DNA from: Candidatus Hydrogenedens sp.
Lineage (GTDB): Bacteria > Hydrogenedentota > Hydrogenedentia > Hydrogenedentales > Hydrogenedentaceae
Direction of reading: 5' to 3'
Assembly (NCBI GenBank): GCA_035378955.1
Contig: DAOSUS010000005.1
Span: 1 to 64,000, forward strand
DNA: 64,000 nt
The translations under genes and the position numbers were made by a program. A model generated the notes under the pieces. That model worked only from the letters and a program-made list of their open reading frames with translations. It searched no databases and was not told the DNA's origin. This document shows, one piece after another, positions 8,681-17,970 of this stretch (positions are counted from its first letter, which is position 1; every line of letters begins with the position of its first letter).

Positions 8681-10893
8681 TTAATCGAAGGAGATGTTTG
8701 CTGAGGGTTATTTTTCAGTCGCTCTAATTCGGTAGCAGGACGCAGGTCTGTTGGGTCAAGTTCTAGGGCTTTCTGGAAGTATTCAATCGCTTTTTCACGA
8801 TTTCCCAGCCCTAAATAAGCTCTACCCATACAGGTATGAGCAAACGAATCATTGGGCAATAATTGAAATGCCTTTTCCAATGCAGAAATAGCCAATTGAT
8901 ATTGGCCTCTGTTAATATGAATGTCCGCAATATTAATCCAATTCCATGGGTAATGTTCTGGCTTCAATTCGACAGCCTTTGTAAATGCATCAACGGCAAG
9001 GTCCCATTCTTGTATCTCCTTATAAGACATCCCAAGATAAGAGTATGCTTGAGCATAACCGGGGTCAAGCTGAATTACATGTTTACAAGTATCGATGGCA
9101 GACCAAAAATCTTTTACCCGCCAGAATTCCAGAGCCATAGCACATAAATCTTCTAATAAGGCTACTGATTTTTTATTAAATGTTTTAACAGAGTCCTGTA
9201 AAGAATAAATCTGGTGATATACAACGACTCGCTGGATACCGGGAAACTCCTGTGCTTGATAGATAATGCCTTTTTCCTTCAAATATTTTTCAAAATGATT
9301 GAGGGGTGCAGATTCAAAATAATCTCCCTGAACAACAATCCATAATTTTGCATTGGGTCTCCGTTCAGGCAATAGTTTTGTAATTAAAAATTCAGCAATT
9401 TCTGCGGTATTCTCAAACTGCGAACCATAGCAAACAACATTTGGCACAGGACCTAAATTATATAAGAAAACACGCTTCCATAACTCATTATTTACAAGGA
9501 TAATATCTTCCGTTTTTGCATTGTGCTTAATAAACACACCTGCATTTCTCCAATTGGTATGTTGCGGTTTACCGAGGATTAAACTTCCCTGATACAAATA
9601 CAAAAGTAGAAATGTGGTAAAAAGAAGTCGTTTCATCCATTTCTTGTGTTCTATATTGCTAAGGGTATAACCAATAATTAGATAAAGAGCAATTGAACTA
9701 TGCAGGGTGTATCTTGGCATGATGCAAGGACGCCATAAATGTGAAACGAAATATAAAAATAGGGGTGGGAATAGCCACCAGATACAATATAGCAAGATGA
9801 GAGAGTGGCTTGTTTCCCCATTGTTATTCGACTGCGAAACTTTATCGTTTTTACTCTTAAGGAAATACCCCCAGATAGCCCAAATAAAACAAATAATATA
9901 TAAAACGGCCATCACACCCCCTATAAAATATCGCTGAGATACAAGGGTGTGGGCAGTCTCTTTACTAAAAAAATTTATCCAGAAGTCAGGTTCTGCACGG
10001 AGTTGATAAGTCCAACCAATGCAATCATCGGCAATAAGGTCTCCGGTAAATTCGCGAAGAGTAGGTATTTTCATCCAGGAAGAAGTCATATCGGGTGACC
10101 AGAAATTGATAGTCAGAATGTATAAAGTAGAAGGTAATGAGATGAAGAACAAGGGAATAGCCCATTTAATAAGAAAAAAGACTTCTTTCTTAAAATAATT
10201 TTTATATACGAATTTGTCCGGTTTATCGTTATGATATTCCCATGCAAGAATAATTAATCGGTCTACTAGTAGATATACCCCCTGAACCATAATAACCAAT
10301 ATAGCAAAGGGATGTGTCCAGAGAAGGAGAAATGTAATGATAAGATAGCCAATGAATGTTCTTCGTCTCTGTTGTTGATACCAATGTATAAAAAGAAGCA
10401 TGGATAGAATAGACAGAAGGGTAAACAAACTATACATTCGTATTTCTTGTGAAAATTGCCTGTGTATCGGAGACAAAGATACAAGAAGACAAGCCATAAG
10501 TCCTGCAGAAGCATTAAAACTTATATTCCCCAAGATGTAAGTGCTGTATATAACTGTCAATCCAATAAAAACAGAAAGTAAACGAAGAGAATAATAAGAT
10601 TCATCAATATAGGTGTGCCATAAATATTCAATAGAATAATACAATGGCATGGTTGCAGGGTCCATAGAGCGATTTTTAATCAGGAAATGTAAAATATTCA
10701 CCGAAGGCTCATAATGAACGCCCTGAGCCCAACGCGTAAAATCTGGCGAAGATTCATATTCTTGCAAAGGTTTCATATGAACAACACTACTAAATTCGTC
10801 CCACCATATTGATTCATTACTTAAACCAATAGAACGGTATAAGTAACCAGCAAATAAAATTAAAAATAAATATAGAAATATTTTTGAATTCAT
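8677..10893 (-). CDS. GT-C membrane glycosyltransferase with C-terminal TPRs
   Basis: This 738-residue protein has about ten membrane segments in residues 1-450 and a first loop containing SIWWDEF. The WWDE signature is typical of PMT/ArnT-like GT-C enzymes, where the acidic residue is catalytic. A soluble domain covers about 455-575, followed by at least four TPRs from about 590 to 725 (for example the units around YAQAYSYLGMSYKE and DSFAHTCMGRAYLGL). It heads the minus operon with two SGNH hydrolases and is a shorter cousin in architecture of the gene at 1580. It probably transfers a sugar from a polyprenyl carrier outside the membrane; the donor is unknown. Confidence 0.8.
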   Translation of the reverse strand: MNSKIFLYLFLILFAGYLYRSIGLSNESIWWDEFSSVVHMKPLQEYESSPDFTRWAQGVHYEPSVNILHFLIKNRSMDPATMPLYYSIEYLWHTYIDESYYSLRLLSVFIGLTVIYSTYILGNISFNASAGLMACLLVSLSPIHRQFSQEIRMYSLFTLLSILSMLLFIHWYQQQRRRTFIGYLIITFLLLWTHPFAILVIMVQGVYLLVDRLIILAWEYHNDKPDKFVYKNYFKKEVFFLIKWAIPLFFISLPSTLYILTINFWSPDMTSSWMKIPTLREFTGDLIADDCIGWTYQLRAEPDFWINFFSKETAHTLVSQRYFIGGVMAVLYIICFIWAIWGYFLKSKNDKVSQSNNNGETSHSLILLYCIWWLFPPLFLYFVSHLWRPCIMPRYTLHSSIALYLIIGYTLSNIEHKKWMKRLLFTTFLLLYLYQGSLILGKPQHTNWRNAGVFIKHNAKTEDIILVNNELWKRVFLYNLGPVPNVVCYGSQFENTAEIAEFLITKLLPERRPNAKLWIVVQGDYFESAPLNHFEKYLKEKGIIYQAQEFPGIQRVVVYHQIYSLQDSVKTFNKKSVALLEDLCAMALEFWRVKDFWSAIDTCKHVIQLDPGYAQAYSYLGMSYKEIQEWDLAVDAFTKAVELKPEHYPWNWINIADIHINRGQYQLAISALEKAFQLLPNDSFAHTCMGRAYLGLGNREKAIEYFQKALELDPTDLRPATELERLKNNPQQTSPSIK

Positions 10894-11022
10894 ATCTGAA
10901 TGTTAGTTCTCTGTTTGTATGTTAAATCTTTTTACACCTCAAATTATTTATAATAACATATCATAATAAATTTTAAATATCTAGTATAGATAGTTTCTCA
11001 ATCAAAACGATGGAGTATCGGA

Positions 11023-12240
11023 ATGAAATCGTTTTTTAAGAATATAATTTTGATATTGGCTTCTATATTCTTGGTTCTTGTTTTGACAATGATATTAGAC
11101 CGAGTTCTTGGAAATATTTTACCTAAGCCCTTCCCCGAAGGAACACATGATTTAATCTTTCCGCCGTTATCACGACAGGAATTTGCTTCTGTTGATTTTA
11201 AGTATGTGGTAGAAACTAATTCATTGGGAATTCGAGACCGAGAAATACAAAGACCTAAAAGTGCTGGAACCTATCGAATTATCGCAGTTGGTGATTCCTA
11301 TACTTATGGTTGGGGCGTGAATATAGAAGAGACATGGCTCCGCAGACTGGAACAAAAACTTTCATTGACGAATAGACAGATAGAAACTGTAAATTTAGGC
11401 AAACCCGGAACGGGTCCTCCTTTTTATGCAGAGATTTCTCGCACTGTTGTTCCTTTATTAGAACCCGATTTGATATTGGTAGGAATTTTACAGGGAAATG
11501 ATATTGCATCTTCAGGTTCGGAAGGTTTGGAGCAAATGAGTTCGGGATTGGTTCGATGGACAAAGTTATTGTATCCCAATTTTGTCCGCACTGTAGAAAT
11601 GATGCGATTAACGCGTTCCCTTGAAACACGGACACAGGAGCGACCCCCAGAAAAAACGACTGCAGAAGATAACACAAGATGGGCAGCCAATACTGCAAAG
11701 GAATTTTACGAGAAAATGTCTCCAGAGGAGAAACAAAGATTTGATAATTTTGATGCAAGTGTCAAACAAGCATTTTTTGACGGGCTTTTAAATCCTTATA
11801 TGATTGACCTTGCCTTGAAGAATAAACATATTTATACACTAACACTAAATCCCGAAGACCCATGGATTTTGCAATGTATCGAAAATATGGCAAAGGCATT
11901 ACAAATCATAAAATCAGTAGCAAACCAATCCAACGCTCAAATTGCTGTGGTTAGTATCCCAGATGGACCGTATGTTAACGAGGTTGCATGGAAGAATATT
12001 CAACGAGTGGGATTTGATGTCGTTCCAGAAATGCTAAGTTCCGATGCCCCTGATAAAGTTATTCAGATTGCCTGTGAAAAAGCAAATGTCCCCTGTTTTA
12101 CCGTTTCTGATGCATTTCGCCAGCGAAAACAAGACCCCAATTTGTTTTTTACACTCGATGGGCATTTAACGGCTGAAGGGCATAAATTATTAGCAGAAAC
12201 ACTTGCACCTAAATTGCAAAGGTGGTTAACCAAAAAATGA
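11023..12240 (+). CDS. SGNH/GDSL hydrolase, membrane-anchored
   Basis: This 405-residue protein has an N-terminal membrane helix (about 8-30) and a canonical SGNH domain. The visible blocks are VGDSYTYGWG near residue 92, which retains the full GDS motif, LILVGILQGNDI near 148, and LDGHLTAEGH near 384, which carries the catalytic Asp and His. Among the four SGNH proteins of this cluster it is the one closest to the consensus. It is divergent from the GT-C operon across a 129-base A+T-rich spacer and overlaps the next SGNH gene. A role in acylation or deacylation of a surface polymer is inferred. Confidence 0.8.
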   Translation: MKSFFKNIILILASIFLVLVLTMILDRVLGNILPKPFPEGTHDLIFPPLSRQEFASVDFKYVVETNSLGIRDREIQRPKSAGTYRIIAVGDSYTYGWGVNIEETWLRRLEQKLSLTNRQIETVNLGKPGTGPPFYAEISRTVVPLLEPDLILVGILQGNDIASSGSEGLEQMSSGLVRWTKLLYPNFVRTVEMMRLTRSLETRTQERPPEKTTAEDNTRWAANTAKEFYEKMSPEEKQRFDNFDASVKQAFFDGLLNPYMIDLALKNKHIYTLTLNPEDPWILQCIENMAKALQIIKSVANQSNAQIAVVSIPDGPYVNEVAWKNIQRVGFDVVPEMLSSDAPDKVIQIACEKANVPCFTVSDAFRQRKQDPNLFFTLDGHLTAEGHKLLAETLAPKLQRWLTKK

Positions 12241-13391
12241 ATGAAACAGCAAAAAAAGAAAATTTAAGTAAAAAAAAGATTGTTCTGTTTACCTTCTTAC
12301 CCCTTGTTATTTTGCTTTTAAGTCTGGAACTGATAGCACGAGTTGTTGAAATATGGCTTCCACCCCTGGTGACAGATATTGGTTTGGGATTTACAGAAGA
12401 TTCCCGATTATTTATTCCCGACCCTTACGATAGTCGATATTTGATAACACATCCTAATAAAACGGTTGCATTCCAAAATCAGCGATTTTTAAAAAATAAG
12501 CCATCAGGGACTTTACGAATATTCTTTCTGGGAGGTTCATCTGTTAATTATGTTCATTACGAATTGCCAAACTTATCCGAGCGATTAAAAGAAAATCTTA
12601 AACCCAAATACAAAAATGTTGAAATTATTAACTGTGGTGGGCTTTCTTATGGAACACATCGGCTCGTTTTGATTGCTCGTGAGATTGTAAATTATGAGCC
12701 AGACCTTGTGATGATATATTCCGGTCATAACGAATTTGAAGAGATTGAACAATTACATTTAGCACGAATACAGTCAACAAAATTGCAAAAAATTCTGTAT
12801 TCTTCCGCCATGATGCGATTTATTCGTGACCGAATCGCAACATATCAAATATCCCAATTGGAAAAAGAGCATAATCGAAGGATATTGGCTCAATCTTTGC
12901 CCGATGCCGGTAAAGGCTGGAACCATGTGTTCACGCCACAAGAAATTGCAGAACGAATGGAGAAATACAAAAATAATTTAAATGAAATTATACAGTTATG
13001 TAAAGAGAAAAATATAAAAGTCATTATCGCAACCGTTCCCTCAAATTATATAAAGCCAAATTTAATAGGAAAAAGTGCCGAAGAATATGAACAAGTATTA
13101 CAATTAATCAGAGAAGAAAAGTACAAAGAAGTGTATGAATTGGGCAGAAAGATTATTCGCGAAACTTCACCCCGACATCAGTCTTCCGACCTTGAAAATA
13201 ATATCGTCAGAGAACTTGCGGAAACAAATCATATTCCCCTGGCAGATGTCTTATCTGCAGTAGAACAGGCAGAACCCCACCACATTCCCGGCGAGACTCT
13301 ATTTAACGACCATTGCCACTTAAATCCGGAAGGCAACAAAATTATGATACATACATTTGAGGAAAAGATATTACAAGCATTGTCAGAATAA
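12237..13391 (+). CDS. SGNH hydrolase-like protein, membrane-anchored
   Basis: A 384-residue protein. I place the start at the ATG at 12237, which overlaps the previous stop as ATGA and follows an AAGGTGG stretch; a GTG at 12222 is possible but lacks a ribosome site. One membrane helix (about residues 17-37) precedes an SGNH domain with LGGSSVNYV (Ser), LVMIYSGHNEFEE (Asn block) and FNDHCHLNPEGN (Asp/His). It is translationally coupled to the previous SGNH gene, mirroring the paired SGNH genes on the other strand. The substrate is unknown. Confidence 0.75.
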   Translation: MNETAKKENLSKKKIVLFTFLPLVILLLSLELIARVVEIWLPPLVTDIGLGFTEDSRLFIPDPYDSRYLITHPNKTVAFQNQRFLKNKPSGTLRIFFLGGSSVNYVHYELPNLSERLKENLKPKYKNVEIINCGGLSYGTHRLVLIAREIVNYEPDLVMIYSGHNEFEEIEQLHLARIQSTKLQKILYSSAMMRFIRDRIATYQISQLEKEHNRRILAQSLPDAGKGWNHVFTPQEIAERMEKYKNNLNEIIQLCKEKNIKVIIATVPSNYIKPNLIGKSAEEYEQVLQLIREEKYKEVYELGRKIIRETSPRHQSSDLENNIVRELAETNHIPLADVLSAVEQAEPHHIPGETLFNDHCHLNPEGNKIMIHTFEEKILQALSE

Positions 13392-13561
13392 TATTGTTTG
13401 TTAATTACCTCCCCTTCTCCAATGATGGAATAAAACTTCCAACAAATTACTTCATATAAACAGCATCCTCTATACAGACCTGTACATACTTCTACTTGGA
13501 ACAATAGATGACTTCAACTTAGTTAAAATAATTTGCAAATAGGATTAGTTAAAAAAAGTTT

Positions 13562-15568
13562 TTAGTGGGTGCTGAGTTTTAGTAAGGCGACACCATGTCG
13601 TGGGATAGATGTAGAGAAGTCTTTTTTGTAAATTCCCAAATCCTTTTGTCTCCATAAGTCTCGGACTTTTTGGTTCTCTGCCAGTCCTAAATCTTGCCAC
13701 TGCACGGTTATATTTTGCTCAATTTCATCTAAATTAAATAAACCGATAGCAATGGAACCATTATAAAGTGGTTTTATCCATATTTCATAATTTTTTTCTT
13801 TATTCGTAACGACAGGGTGCCCCTGAATACCCTTGGAGTCCTGATTGATTTCGATAACTTCGGGATTGCAGAGAACATTTTTCGTAAATTCATCTAATAG
13901 CGTCATATCTCCGCTATAAAAAAGAGGAGAAGCCATAAGGCACCATAGAGACATATAGGAATATTGTTCGCTGGGCGTTAGAGGACAAGGTTTAGGTTCT
14001 CCCATTACACTGGCATCTCCACTGTAACCAATAAGAATATAATCCGGGTCATTCCAGGCACCGGGACCGGCATATTCCCAATAGCGGGCATTTCTGCGGG
14101 CAACTTCATGATATTGAAGCAATTCAAAACCAAGGTCTCCAGCGGTTCTCCAGCAATTTCCACCGACTTCTTTGCCCCATTTCCAGACCTGTCCCATGCC
14201 GTATTGACATAAGTTAAAAACAATGTCGCGGTCTAATTTCTTTAAAATAGTCCCCATTTCTTGATAAGGTTTTTTTAAATTCTCAATCTTATTAGGAGAT
14301 AGAATATTTGAGTAAGAGCACCAGTCATATTTCAGAAAATCAAAGCCCCATTCTGCAAATTGTTTGGCATCTTGTTCCTCGTGTTTGTAGGCTCCGGTAA
14401 AACCAGCACAAGTTTTAGGTCCCGGTGAGGTGTATATACCTACACGAAGTCCTTTGGAATGAATATACTCTGTTAACCCCTTCATATCCGGAAAATATTT
14501 ATTAGGCAAAATGTTTCCATTATCATCTCTCGCGGGACCGACACGCATCGGGTCCCGATGATTTTCCGAATTTGCCCAGCAATCATCAATGCTTACATAT
14601 TGGTAACCCACATCAGCCATACCGGATGAGACCATCAGGTCTGCAGATTGTTTCATTATGTTCTCTGTTATTCTGTCGTAATGCGTATACCAGTGATTCC
14701 ATCCCATTGGTGGTGTTAATGCTAATGTATCTCCAACCACAATATCTAAATAATTTTGGTCGCTGCCATGTTGATTTTGTGCTACGATTTTAACCGTATA
14801 AGTTTTAGGTTCGCGATTGGTAATAGTTCCGTATATAATCCCTTCCGGGTTTACAGTTAATCCTTCTGGCAAATCTTCCAATTGAAACTGTATAGGTCTT
14901 TCACCTGTGCAGGGAATACGGAATATAAAAGGAGAACCCGCTCGAACAGCAGTAATACGCGGACTATTTATTCTTGGAGAAAGAGGAGGAGGAGGAGTGA
15001 GAAGGTAAGGGTCTTCTTTAGGTCTAGTTATAAGTTCAGGTTTTCCATTAGTCATTATAAAAAAGGCTTCTGCTATGTCCACATGATCATAAGAAATATC
15101 ATCATAGGCATCATTAATGGAAATGGTGAAAGTAGATATTCCCTGTAAATCAATATACACCTTTTCAGGTTCTTCTCCTCCTTTTAAAGTGCGTGTGGCA
15201 TATAATAATTTATTATCGCCAAAAAAGCGAGCAATAACAGACCCTTTCCCTTCTGTTTCATCATCAATTCCTACGGTGGCTTCGAACTTAGAAGCAGAAC
15301 CATTCAGTTGAATATAGAAAACAACATTTGCATGTGTGCCAACACCGCGATTATATGTTGTCCCTTGCAATTTTATTGGATTTCCTACACAGGATAAATT
15401 TTTCTTAGGACCTTCTCCCCAGCCTTGTCGAATATTTTTTAGGTCCAGCTCATCTAAATATGTGGTGTTCTCCTGACAAAAACTATTCCATGCATAAAAA
15501 AACACAATACAAACTATGTAAATAAACATAAAGAAATGAACATTGGAATTAGATGATGTAGGTAGCAT
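13562..15568 (-). CDS. Secreted alpha-galactosidase (GH27) with N-terminal NPCBM domain
   Basis: This protein hydrolyses terminal alpha-galactosides. The 668 residues comprise a signal peptide (about 1-31), an NPCBM carbohydrate-binding domain (about 38-172, with RGVGTHA and the Asp-rich Ca-type loop), an immunoglobulin-like putative-Ig domain (about 200-280), the GH27 barrel (about 283-560, opening with PPMGWNHW) and a C-terminal beta domain. The catalytic nucleophile is Asp415 in KYDWC and the acid/base is Asp507 in WNDPD; both are present. GGAGG nine bases before the ATG supports the start. It lies 24 bases downstream of dut on the same strand. Confidence 0.93.
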   Translation of the reverse strand: MLPTSSNSNVHFFMFIYIVCIVFFYAWNSFCQENTTYLDELDLKNIRQGWGEGPKKNLSCVGNPIKLQGTTYNRGVGTHANVVFYIQLNGSASKFEATVGIDDETEGKGSVIARFFGDNKLLYATRTLKGGEEPEKVYIDLQGISTFTISINDAYDDISYDHVDIAEAFFIMTNGKPELITRPKEDPYLLTPPPPLSPRINSPRITAVRAGSPFIFRIPCTGERPIQFQLEDLPEGLTVNPEGIIYGTITNREPKTYTVKIVAQNQHGSDQNYLDIVVGDTLALTPPMGWNHWYTHYDRITENIMKQSADLMVSSGMADVGYQYVSIDDCWANSENHRDPMRVGPARDDNGNILPNKYFPDMKGLTEYIHSKGLRVGIYTSPGPKTCAGFTGAYKHEEQDAKQFAEWGFDFLKYDWCSYSNILSPNKIENLKKPYQEMGTILKKLDRDIVFNLCQYGMGQVWKWGKEVGGNCWRTAGDLGFELLQYHEVARRNARYWEYAGPGAWNDPDYILIGYSGDASVMGEPKPCPLTPSEQYSYMSLWCLMASPLFYSGDMTLLDEFTKNVLCNPEVIEINQDSKGIQGHPVVTNKEKNYEIWIKPLYNGSIAIGLFNLDEIEQNITVQWQDLGLAENQKVRDLWRQKDLGIYKKDFSTSIPRHGVALLKLSTH

Positions 15569-15592
15569 TGAATTTTCCTCCCCGTAAGGATG

Positions 15593-16075
15593 TTATTTTA
15601 ATTTGTTTTTATGAGAAGTCCCTGTATGTCCAAAACCACCGAGACCGCGATTGGATGATGGGAGTATAGAAACAGGTTTCCATTCTACACGGGATACAGG
15701 AGCCACAATCATTTGTGCTATACGGTCTCCGCGTTTGATATGAAACGGTTCCTGTCCCCAGTTTATCAAAATGACACAGATTTCACCCCGATAATCAGAA
15801 TCAATGGTGCCGGGTGAATTAGGCATGCCGATACCATATCTAATTGCCAAACCACTTCTCGGTCGAATTTGTGCTTCATATCCCTGTGGGAGTGCGATTT
15901 TAATGCCTGTGGGGATAAGTTTCCGTTCTCCCGGCATAAGGACAATTTCTTCTTTTACTGCCGCATGAAGGTCCATCCCTGCAGATTCTTCCGTTTGATA
16001 TTCAGGCAGAGGAATATCTTCTGTGCCGGGCTCTCTATAAATTTTTACCTTAACGATATTTTCTATCATACCCAT
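15593..16075 (-). CDS. dut: dUTP diphosphatase
   Basis: This trimeric dUTPase converts dUTP to dUMP and pyrophosphate, keeping uracil out of DNA. All five family motifs are visible in 160 residues: AGMDLHA (32-38), PRSGLA (72-77), PGTIDSDYRGE (88-98), RGDRIAQ (115-121) and the C-terminal P-loop-like RGLGGFGHTGT (143-153). Length is normal. A start two codons later is equally possible. It lies between a glycerophosphodiesterase and the alpha-galactosidase on the same strand. Confidence 0.96.
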   Translation of the reverse strand: MGMIENIVKVKIYREPGTEDIPLPEYQTEESAGMDLHAAVKEEIVLMPGERKLIPTGIKIALPQGYEAQIRPRSGLAIRYGIGMPNSPGTIDSDYRGEICVILINWGQEPFHIKRGDRIAQMIVAPVSRVEWKPVSILPSSNRGLGGFGHTGTSHKNKLK

Positions 16076-16142
16076 TCACAATTCATTATTGAATAAATTT
16101 TATTAAAAGGATGTTGAAACAGAATTCTATTATACATAAGTC

Positions 16143-17027
16143 CTAATTTTTAATGTATTCGGATTCTAATTGGGCAATTCTGTCGGGATAATCGGATAAT
16201 ATCCAATCCACTTCAGAATAAATATATTTCTTAATGTCTTCAGGTTTGTTTACCGTGAATACGATGATTTGAATGCCTTTTTCTTTTATTTTCTTCATTT
16301 CTTCTGTAGTTATATTAAAACTATCTTCCATCTTTTCATTGATTGCCAGCATTTGAGCAGGTGGTTTGTAATTTGACCAATTTTCACTTCGCAAGGCAGA
16401 CAAGAAATCAGTAGCATCGGAAACTGTAAAACAAGTCTTAATTTGAGGATATTCTTTTCTGATTTTCTCAATTACTTGCGGATGAACGGATGCAAGATAA
16501 ACTCTGTCTTGCATGTTTCGCCTGATGATAGGTTCAACAATAGGTGATAGATTTTCTGTAAAAGGTTTTATTTCAAATAAAAATGTATGCTTCGGAAATG
16601 CTTCTAAAACTTCGTCCAGTGTTGGAACTGTAATGCCTTTTCCCCGAAATGGAAAAGTCTGCCCTCCATCAGTAGAAAATTTATATCCCGCATCCAACTC
16701 TTTAATTTCCTTTAATGTTTTTTCTTTAACAGGACCCTGTCCATTGGTTGTGCGGTCAACAGTTGTATCATGCATAAGAATAGCAATGTTATCGGCTGTG
16801 ATTTGTATATCTCCTTCTAATAAACAATTACTCCATCGGGAAACGGTTTGCTGATACGCATAAAGAGTGCTTTCAGGAAATAAAGCCTTACCTCCACGAT
16901 GTGCAGCAATTTTGGTTTTATAAGATTTGTTCTGTGCAAGTTTTTCATCGTTATCAGCAAAGGATACAACTGTGCAAATACAAAAAACAAAAGGGGTTAA
17001 AAACAAAAAAATACAACATCTACGCAT
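16143..17027 (-). CDS. Secreted glycerophosphodiester phosphodiesterase
   Basis: This protein hydrolyses glycerophosphodiesters to glycerol 3-phosphate and an alcohol, probably in the periplasm. I choose the ATG at 17027 (294 residues) because it opens a clean signal peptide (MRRCC… to SFA) and has AAGG upstream; the longer open frame to 17117 lacks a ribosome site and intrudes on the divergent promoter. The GDPD motifs are AAHRGG with a downstream PEST Glu, LEGDIQITADN and MHDTTVDRTTNG, carrying the His/Glu/Asp metal and catalytic residues. A second, lipoprotein version lies at 32049. Confidence 0.88.
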   Translation of the reverse strand: MRRCCIFLFLTPFVFCICTVVSFADNDEKLAQNKSYKTKIAAHRGGKALFPESTLYAYQQTVSRWSNCLLEGDIQITADNIAILMHDTTVDRTTNGQGPVKEKTLKEIKELDAGYKFSTDGGQTFPFRGKGITVPTLDEVLEAFPKHTFLFEIKPFTENLSPIVEPIIRRNMQDRVYLASVHPQVIEKIRKEYPQIKTCFTVSDATDFLSALRSENWSNYKPPAQMLAINEKMEDSFNITTEEMKKIKEKGIQIIVFTVNKPEDIKKYIYSEVDWILSDYPDRIAQLESEYIKN

Positions 17028-17106
17028 AAAACAAAACCTTGTTTTTTGATTATATTGACAAAAAAACCTTAAACTAAGTTTCATGATAAAATATATGTAT
17101 ATTAAG

Positions 17107-17114
17107 TATAAAAC
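17107..17114 (+). promoter_or_regulatory. Candidate promoter element TATAAAAC
   Basis: TATAAAAC lies 23 bases before the ATG of the SDR gene. The same octamer occurs at 27084, 31434 and 32014 in front of other plus-strand genes, which makes a -10-like role plausible. No convincing -35 box was identified. Confidence 0.3.
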
Positions 17115-17137
17115 CATAAGTTTGAAAGGAGTTTGTT

Positions 17138-17968
17138 ATGGAACAGTGGTTCAGTAATCAGGTAGTGATTGTTACAGGTGCCGGAAGAGGAATTGGTTTC
17201 TCAACCGCTAAATTATTCGCTCAATATGGAGCCAGTGTAGTGATTAACGATTACGATGCAAACTGTGCAGATAATGCGGCAAGCGAACTGAAAAATGCAG
17301 GGTATAAAGTATTATCTATTCCCGGGGATGTAACCGACCCACAATATCCGGATATGTTAATGAAAAAGACCGTAGAAACTTTTGGTAAGGTCAATGTAAT
17401 TGTGAACAATGCTGGTTATACCTGGGATGGTATGATACATAAAATGAGTGATAAACAATACATGGCGATGTTAGAAATACATAATGTTGCTCCTTTCCGA
17501 ATTATCCGAGCGGCATCTCCTTATATGCGTGAAGTAGCCAAGCAAGAAAAAGCAGAGGGCAAAACACCAGAACCAAGAAGTATTGTTAATGTTTCCTCTC
17601 TTTCCGGTTTGCATGGGAATACGGGACAAGCCAACTATAGTACTGCTAAAAGTGGTATTGTAGGTTTAACAAAAACTGTGGCTAAAGAATGGGGACCGTT
17701 TGGTATTCGTTGTAATGCGGTGGCGTTTGGTTTTATTGAAACGCGGTTGACACAAGACCAGGAAAGTGGAGAACAAATAGAGGTAGAAGGTGAGAAAGTG
17801 CAATTGGGTATTCCCTCGCACATGAAGGGAATGATAACCATGCTTATACCTTTAGGAAGACCCGGAACACCTGATGAAGCAGCAGGAGCCATTGTTTTCC
17901 TTGCTTCACCATTATCTTCATATATAACAGGTATTTGTCTCGAAGTTACTGGAGGATTGCAAGTTTAA
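17138..17968 (+). CDS. SDR-family oxidoreductase (FabG-like)
   Basis: A classical short-chain dehydrogenase/reductase of 276 residues using NAD(P)H. The motifs are TGAGRGIG (nucleotide binding), NNAG, the catalytic Ser in NVSSLSG and YSTAK (Tyr and Lys). It resembles 3-oxoacyl-ACP reductases but has a charged insertion after the active-site helix (AKQEKAEGKTPEP) and another near DQESGEQIEVEGE, so the exact ketone substrate is uncertain. GAAAGGAG lies upstream of the ATG. Only two bases separate its stop from the hydrogenase-like kinase gene, so the two are surely co-transcribed; why a reductase and a sensor kinase are coupled is unknown. Confidence 0.88.
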   Translation: MEQWFSNQVVIVTGAGRGIGFSTAKLFAQYGASVVINDYDANCADNAASELKNAGYKVLSIPGDVTDPQYPDMLMKKTVETFGKVNVIVNNAGYTWDGMIHKMSDKQYMAMLEIHNVAPFRIIRAASPYMREVAKQEKAEGKTPEPRSIVNVSSLSGLHGNTGQANYSTAKSGIVGLTKTVAKEWGPFGIRCNAVAFGFIETRLTQDQESGEQIEVEGEKVQLGIPSHMKGMITMLIPLGRPGTPDEAAGAIVFLASPLSSYITGICLEVTGGLQV

Positions 17969-17970
17969 TA

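Noticed and set aside
11279..11758. 159-codon minus-strand open frame inside the SGNH gene at 11023
   Set aside because: It is antisense to a well-supported SGNH domain, with no ribosome site or recognisable motif.
17027..17117. Longer N-terminus for the glycerophosphodiesterase
   Set aside because: The extension has no ribosome site, places an unlikely segment before the signal peptide and intrudes on the divergent promoter region.
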